This document shows positions 60,099 through 64,000 of a stretch of DNA of 64,000 nucleotides, piece by piece; within the stretch, counting starts at the first letter, position 1; the number at the start of each line of letters is the position of its first letter. The position numbers and the translations under genes are program-made. The stretch lies in assembly GCA_017474045.1 (NCBI GenBank), contig JAFUHX010000015.1:1-64000 (forward strand). Direction: 5' to 3'. The notes beneath the pieces were generated by a model that did no database searches, was not told where the DNA came from, and saw nothing but the letters and a program-made list of their open reading frames with translations. This stretch comes from Clostridia bacterium (GTDB lineage: Bacteria; Bacillota; Clostridia; Oscillospirales; Acutalibacteraceae).

Positions 60099-62936
60099 GT
60101 GGAAGAAAGAAAGTTGAAACAGTTTGAGATATATAAGATTGCTACATCCCGTTTCACTGAGAAGAAAGGTACGAAAATCAAAATCAATCCTCTTACTCTT
60201 ACGAAGCGTGAAGCAGTTGAAAACGGCGAGTTGGTCAAAATCCAGTCTAACCAGCTTACCAATAAAATACTTGATTATTTTTCAGAGTTTGGCATTCCAA
60301 ACACTAAATTAGAAATGGCTGAACTCATTGTTAATATCGTTGTACCGCCAGAATCTAAGAAGTCCGGCGAAAAGGAATATGCTGAGCTTGCTAAGAAAGG
60401 CTTTGACTTAAACGGCAAGCATTTTGTGAGATTGTATTCCGGCTCTGGTCAAATTCGCAGAAATACAATTACATTCATTAGGGAAGATTTATATGAGCCT
60501 ATCTTCACTTCTCTGCTGTGTGGATTGACATTAGAAGATTTTGGCGATGATTTCAATGCAGCTAAGTTTAATGCTTACTGTGGTTTGAATATGTCCGGTT
60601 GTTATCTTCTCCCGGAAGAACTTACTCCGAATGTCTGTGTAGTGGATGACTTTGAAGCTATCAGACCACACAACAAAGTAAACTGTGTGACAGAATCCAC
60701 GGTTGAATACATTACCCTGCCCGAATGCGATTTCATTCTCACGGATGAGCAAACGGAATTTGACATTGCAGACGGAAAAGCCATTAGAAAAGCGGATGGA
60801 GTAGAATTTACCATCCACAAAGGCGTACATAAGAATATTGAGGTTATTCCCTATGATGAGATTGCAAATTCACCGGCTCTTAACTCATTTGATGGTCAAG
60901 GGTTGATGACTCCCGAATGGGCGCAGAAGATAGCAAAATTCTTAGATTGGGACTATACCCCGTCTGAAATTATTGTTCGTGCGCCTTGGGTCAAAGGCTT
61001 GCTTGTCACTATGCCTTTAAAGGATTGGTTTGACGAACACGGTATCACAGAGATTACAGACTCTTTTGGAAAAAAGAGACCGGTTGCAGAGCTTGATTGT
61101 ATTATCAGCAAGTCACAATTCAAGATGCTCAAAATCTACAAGGCAAAGTGTACGCCTATGGGAGTAAATGCGTGGGACTACCACACACAGGCTATGCAGG
61201 AGAATCACTTGCTATGGGGTATCAATAAGTCAAACAACAAAGTTGATGACTACAACAAAGCACTGAACTATCAATACCTTCAGGCATTGCAGCTTAGCAA
61301 TGACGATATTGGGGAACTTTGCAAGCCAACTGAGGAATTTTTAGAGAAAATCAATAGCGGTAACATTGAAGAAGTTTATAGAAATCTCGTAGTCAATAAC
61401 AAGGGATTTCTCGATGATACGACAGAGGATGTCAATTACAAGAAGCTATTCCAGCAAGTGATTGAAGCTAATCCGGCGTTGATTGATGATAAGTACATCC
61501 GTGAGCTTATCTTCAAAGAATGTGACTCTAAGCTAAACGGCGCAAAGCTCGGAAAGATACTTATTAGAGGTAACTTTCAATTCTGCGTATCAGACCCGGT
61601 AGCTCAGTTAGAATGGATTTCAAGAAACCATTGTGGATTGGATATTGAGGTCAAGGGCATTGTTCCAGCCGGTCATATCTATTCAAACTACTGGCTTAAT
61701 GCAGATGACTTTACAGAGGAAATTACACTGCTGAGAAGTCCACTAATCGACAGAAACGAAATTGCAAGACGTAAGCTGTTAAGCAACACTGAGAGCTATT
61801 TCCGCTATCTTCAAAGTGGTTTAGTATTTAGCATTCACGACTTAACCCCGTTGCAGCAAGGCGGCTGTGACTTTGACGGAGATATTATTTACTCAACAAA
61901 TAATCCGATTGTCGCAAAAGGTTGTTATTCCTATGAGGATGCAAAGCCTCTCTATTATGAATTGACTGCAACAGACCTTGTAGGCAGGATTACCCCGGCA
62001 AACATTATCAATGCTGACATTAGAGGTCTTAATAGCAAAGTTGGAACTATCTCTAACAAGGGTGGTAGCCTGTACGCTAATCTTTTCAATTATACTGAGG
62101 GTTCACCTGAGTATGAGAATATCTACAATAGCATTATTGCGCTGGGTCAGATAGTTGGAATGGAGATTGACAGAATCAAAACGGCGGTATCTCCTACATT
62201 CCCTATGGAGTGGAGCTTAATTCAGGCAAAGAAAGGACAGAGCCGTGACTTTGAAGAAGTAAACACAATTTCTGAGGATGAACAGCAAGGAATTTACAGA
62301 CATAATGATTTAGTCCCGGATGTTAAGCCTTACTACTTCCGATACAACTATGACTACCTTGCAAAAGCCATTACTCAGCTTAACAAGGCATTCAATAAGG
62401 TCTGTGTGGTTACATATGGGATGAAGTTGTCAGAATTGATTGAGGAATGCAAAAATGGAAAAGCAACAGAAGATATGATGAGATTGTATGCTCAGTATCA
62501 GAATGCTTACCCCGTCATTGATACAGATTGCATTGTGAATCACATTTGCCATCACTTTGAAGATTTTGAAGCGGCAATGCACAAACAAGCTCTTTCTGAA
62601 GGTAGAAATATGCTAACAGAGTTTGTAAGTGGTAAGCCATTGGATAAGGCTATTCTTGCAAAGACTGAAAATGTCATTGCTGAGTACCAGAGGTTCAAGA
62701 GATTCATCGTGAAGTCATTCACTACCAATTATAAAGAAAGTAACAAAAGCAAGAAGGAAAATACTCACAATTCACTTTCAATGATGAGGCTCTATTACAG
62801 AGATATGATGCTTGACTATGCTGGAGGCGATTATCAGCTTGTATTTGATTACTTAGTCACTGCCTGTAAATCCAATGAAAAGATTGTGTGGGAAATTCTT
62901 GATAAGGATATTATTAAGATTCTGAAAAGAGGTTGA
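60099..62936 (+). CDS. single-chain DPBB RNA polymerase-like protein (YonO/QDE-1 type)
   Basis: About 945 residues; GTG with an AAAGGAAC site fits best, while an ATG 19 codons earlier lies inside the preceding gene. The key motif is GGCDFDGDIIYST with catalytic-type aspartates at 591, 593 and 595, the DxDGD active site of cellular and QDE-1/YonO-type polymerases. Other matches to that family are AKFNAYCGLNMSGC (155-168; compare the KYAARIGQ-like block), IIVRAPWVKGLLVTMPL (291-307; the R..G.KG strand of the first barrel), LLRSPLIDRNEIARRKL (544-560; the RNPCLHPGD-like block) and MEIDRIKTA (688-696; the VDYPKTG-like block). It is not T7-like. The order fits one polypeptide holding both barrels. 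Function as transcriptase, primase or RNA-templated enzyme is inferred. Confidence 0.85.
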   Translation: MEERKLKQFEIYKIATSRFTEKKGTKIKINPLTLTKREAVENGELVKIQSNQLTNKILDYFSEFGIPNTKLEMAELIVNIVVPPESKKSGEKEYAELAKKGFDLNGKHFVRLYSGSGQIRRNTITFIREDLYEPIFTSLLCGLTLEDFGDDFNAAKFNAYCGLNMSGCYLLPEELTPNVCVVDDFEAIRPHNKVNCVTESTVEYITLPECDFILTDEQTEFDIADGKAIRKADGVEFTIHKGVHKNIEVIPYDEIANSPALNSFDGQGLMTPEWAQKIAKFLDWDYTPSEIIVRAPWVKGLLVTMPLKDWFDEHGITEITDSFGKKRPVAELDCIISKSQFKMLKIYKAKCTPMGVNAWDYHTQAMQENHLLWGINKSNNKVDDYNKALNYQYLQALQLSNDDIGELCKPTEEFLEKINSGNIEEVYRNLVVNNKGFLDDTTEDVNYKKLFQQVIEANPALIDDKYIRELIFKECDSKLNGAKLGKILIRGNFQFCVSDPVAQLEWISRNHCGLDIEVKGIVPAGHIYSNYWLNADDFTEEITLLRSPLIDRNEIARRKLLSNTESYFRYLQSGLVFSIHDLTPLQQGGCDFDGDIIYSTNNPIVAKGCYSYEDAKPLYYELTATDLVGRITPANIINADIRGLNSKVGTISNKGGSLYANLFNYTEGSPEYENIYNSIIALGQIVGMEIDRIKTAVSPTFPMEWSLIQAKKGQSRDFEEVNTISEDEQQGIYRHNDLVPDVKPYYFRYNYDYLAKAITQLNKAFNKVCVVTYGMKLSELIEECKNGKATEDMMRLYAQYQNAYPVIDTDCIVNHICHHFEDFEAAMHKQALSEGRNMLTEFVSGKPLDKAILAKTENVIAEYQRFKRFIVKSFTTNYKESNKSKKENTHNSLSMMRLYYRDMMLDYAGGDYQLVFDYLVTACKSNEKIVWEILDKDIIKILKRG

Positions 62937-62939
62937 TAT

Positions 62940-63788
62940 ATGATTATATTTGACAAGGATAAATACCTGAAAGATATTAAAGAAAATGGCATTGGTGCAA
63001 CAGACCAATGCGCTAAGCAAAAAATCCGATATGTGATTGAAGATTTGATTCTAAATTCATCCTATCGTAAAAATAAGATTGTCGAAAAGGTAAAGGAAAT
63101 CGCAAGAGATTACTTTACCGGTCTGCCGGATGAAATTGTAAGCTCTGAGATTGAAACAATGTATGATGAGTCTAAGGCTGTGGTTATTGACGATGAAGCT
63201 CGAAGTGAGCATAACACGAAAACTATCCATCTTTACGTCAGTGAGATGGAAACCATAGCAAAGATTAAGGATGAAAAACTTATGAGACTTGCTTTTGCTA
63301 CACTTATTCTTCATAAGCATTGCGGTCAATTCTCTGTGAATGGTGTAGAGAAATATCATCCCTCAGTTAGAAATTGTGATGCCGATATTTACCGTGTAGC
63401 TGAGCTTAACGATGTTTCCGGCACTAAGAAAAATAAGATGTGGAAACAGTTAGCAGATATGGGATTGGTCAAATTCTATGTGAAAACCAATACAGCATTT
63501 AAGTTTAATCCTGAGTGGATAGCAATGACCTTATTCACCGTCCCTTTCAATGTGGATTTGAAAGAAGATAAGACGGGTGAAGAAATCTATATGGATGTTA
63601 CCAATTATGATGACCTTATGATTTATTTGAAACACTATAAAGGTCAGCGAAATCTTATTCGTTGCACCGATTGCGGAACTCCGATTGAAAGAACCGGCAA
63701 CTCAAAATGTCTGTGTATCAAGTGTGCTGCTGAGCGCAAAAAACAGAGTGACAGAGCCAGATATAGCCGTAAATTGACTTTTGCATAA
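62940..63788 (+). CDS. zinc-finger protein downstream of the polymerase
   Basis: 282 residues; AAGAGGTTGATAT precedes ATG. The middle is helical with a winged-helix-like stretch (YRVAELNDVSGTKKNKMWKQ) and the C-terminus has a four-Cys zinc finger (CTDCGTPIERTGNSKCLCIKC) followed by a basic tail (RARYSRKLTFA). It is not recognised. Because it overlaps the polymerase unit closely (3 bp), it could be a DNA-binding partner or promoter-recognition factor for it. Confidence 0.65.
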   Translation: MIIFDKDKYLKDIKENGIGATDQCAKQKIRYVIEDLILNSSYRKNKIVEKVKEIARDYFTGLPDEIVSSEIETMYDESKAVVIDDEARSEHNTKTIHLYVSEMETIAKIKDEKLMRLAFATLILHKHCGQFSVNGVEKYHPSVRNCDADIYRVAELNDVSGTKKNKMWKQLADMGLVKFYVKTNTAFKFNPEWIAMTLFTVPFNVDLKEDKTGEEIYMDVTNYDDLMIYLKHYKGQRNLIRCTDCGTPIERTGNSKCLCIKCAAERKKQSDRARYSRKLTFA

Positions 63789-63845
63789 ATGAAAAAATCC
63801 GAAATCTCAACCATATGTAAACCCTCAATTATTGGGAGTGTTTTT

Positions 63846-63881
63846 ATGAGTTTGTCAAAAAGTATATTATGGAATAGGTAG
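63846..63881 (+). CDS. putative leader peptide, 11 residues
   Basis: MSLSKSILWNR with a GGGAG site 7 bp upstream; its stop (TAG) lies within the left arm of the next terminator, an arrangement typical of attenuators. Short and low in evidence. Confidence 0.35.
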   Translation: MSLSKSILWNR

Positions 63882-63908
63882 TAGTTCTCAGATTACTACC
63901 TATTTTTA
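63873..63908 (+). terminator. terminator overlapping the leader peptide
   Basis: AATAGGTAGTA and TACTACCTATT form an 11-bp stem followed by TTTATTTT. Confidence 0.8.
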
Positions 63909-63937
63909 TTTTACGAAATTGACAAGGAGGCTTTCAA

Positions 63938-64000
63938 ATGTCCGATACTTTACTTCAAGAGGAAGTAGAGAGATTTGTCAAGGAGCAAAAAATGCAGAAA
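63938..64000 (+). CDS. start of a further gene, cut by the window edge
   Basis: AAGGAGGC precedes ATG; the first 21 residues (MSDTLLQEEVERFVKEQKMQ and one more) are helical and charged. Too short to identify. Confidence 0.6.
   Translation, partial: MSDTLLQEEVERFVKEQKMQK

Noticed and set aside
1..64000. tRNA or rRNA genes
   Set aside because: I saw no cloverleaf with TTCRA arm or rRNA segment on reading; a dedicated scan was not possible.

Overview
The window joins about 40 kb of ordinary chromosome to about 24 kb of an integrated, phage-like mobile element that runs off the right edge. The chromosome looks like an anaerobic, spore-forming gut Clostridia species (Oscillospiraceae/Ruminococcaceae-like). 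The reasons are SpoIIE, pyruvate phosphate dikinase, oxygen-scavenging flavodiiron and rubredoxin proteins, an EFR1-type flavodoxin-ferredoxin, AT-rich DNA and strong AGGAGG-type ribosome binding sites. This placement is inferred from gene content only.

Chromosomal part (1-40046). A short-chain dehydrogenase overlaps an Old Yellow Enzyme-type Fe-S flavoprotein. They are followed by a secreted metallophosphatase, an alpha/beta hydrolase, a pantothenate unit (coaX plus an ECF substrate-binding component), an EFR1 flavoprotein, mfd, and an unannotated operon of two very small proteins with its own promoter and terminator. Next come the rubredoxin-flavin reductase/FprA pair, spoIIE, a membrane protein, an MFS carrier, a patatin lipase, hemW-lepA, two membrane proteins, a frameshifted B12/radical-SAM gene, icd and an AIM24 protein. 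A long minus-strand run follows: uxuA, an ABC exporter with a coiled-coil permease, iolJ and iolC. ppdK closes the region.

Element (about 40050 to beyond 64000). It opens with a Cro/CI repressor, a lipoprotein, two zinc-ribbon proteins sharing a C-terminal module, a SLOG protein, two surface or secreted proteins and a frameshifted DUF6431 gene. The phage packaging genes terS, terL and portal follow, but no capsid gene comes after them. Instead there is an 836-bp intergenic array of CCCCATTTT boxes with nested inverted repeats. Then come a minus-strand integrase operon with two mini membrane proteins, ardA with a leader peptide, two phage-structural-like genes, an S-box-like riboswitch, an orphan structured RNA of about 320 nt with a consensus promoter and strong terminator, and a second intergenic array of five diverged units of about 150 bp. 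The right end is a replication/transcription-like module: a small HTH protein, an HNH homing endonuclease, a P-loop helicase-like ATPase and a protein of about 945 residues. That last protein has the DxDGD signature and other motifs of single-chain double-psi beta-barrel RNA polymerases (YonO/QDE-1 type). A zinc-finger protein follows.

How the parts may work together (inference). The element appears to carry its own RNA polymerase. The CCCCATTTT box is found in the array and also just upstream of the portal gene and the 53036 structural gene, so it is a candidate late-promoter or packaging/replication signal. A second dispersed motif, AGTATGCGAAA, sits on or next to several consensus sigma-A promoters and may be the element's repressor operator. 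The DxDGD polymerase, the riboswitch with two apparent expression switches, the orphan RNA and the two arrays are the most unusual parts of the window.
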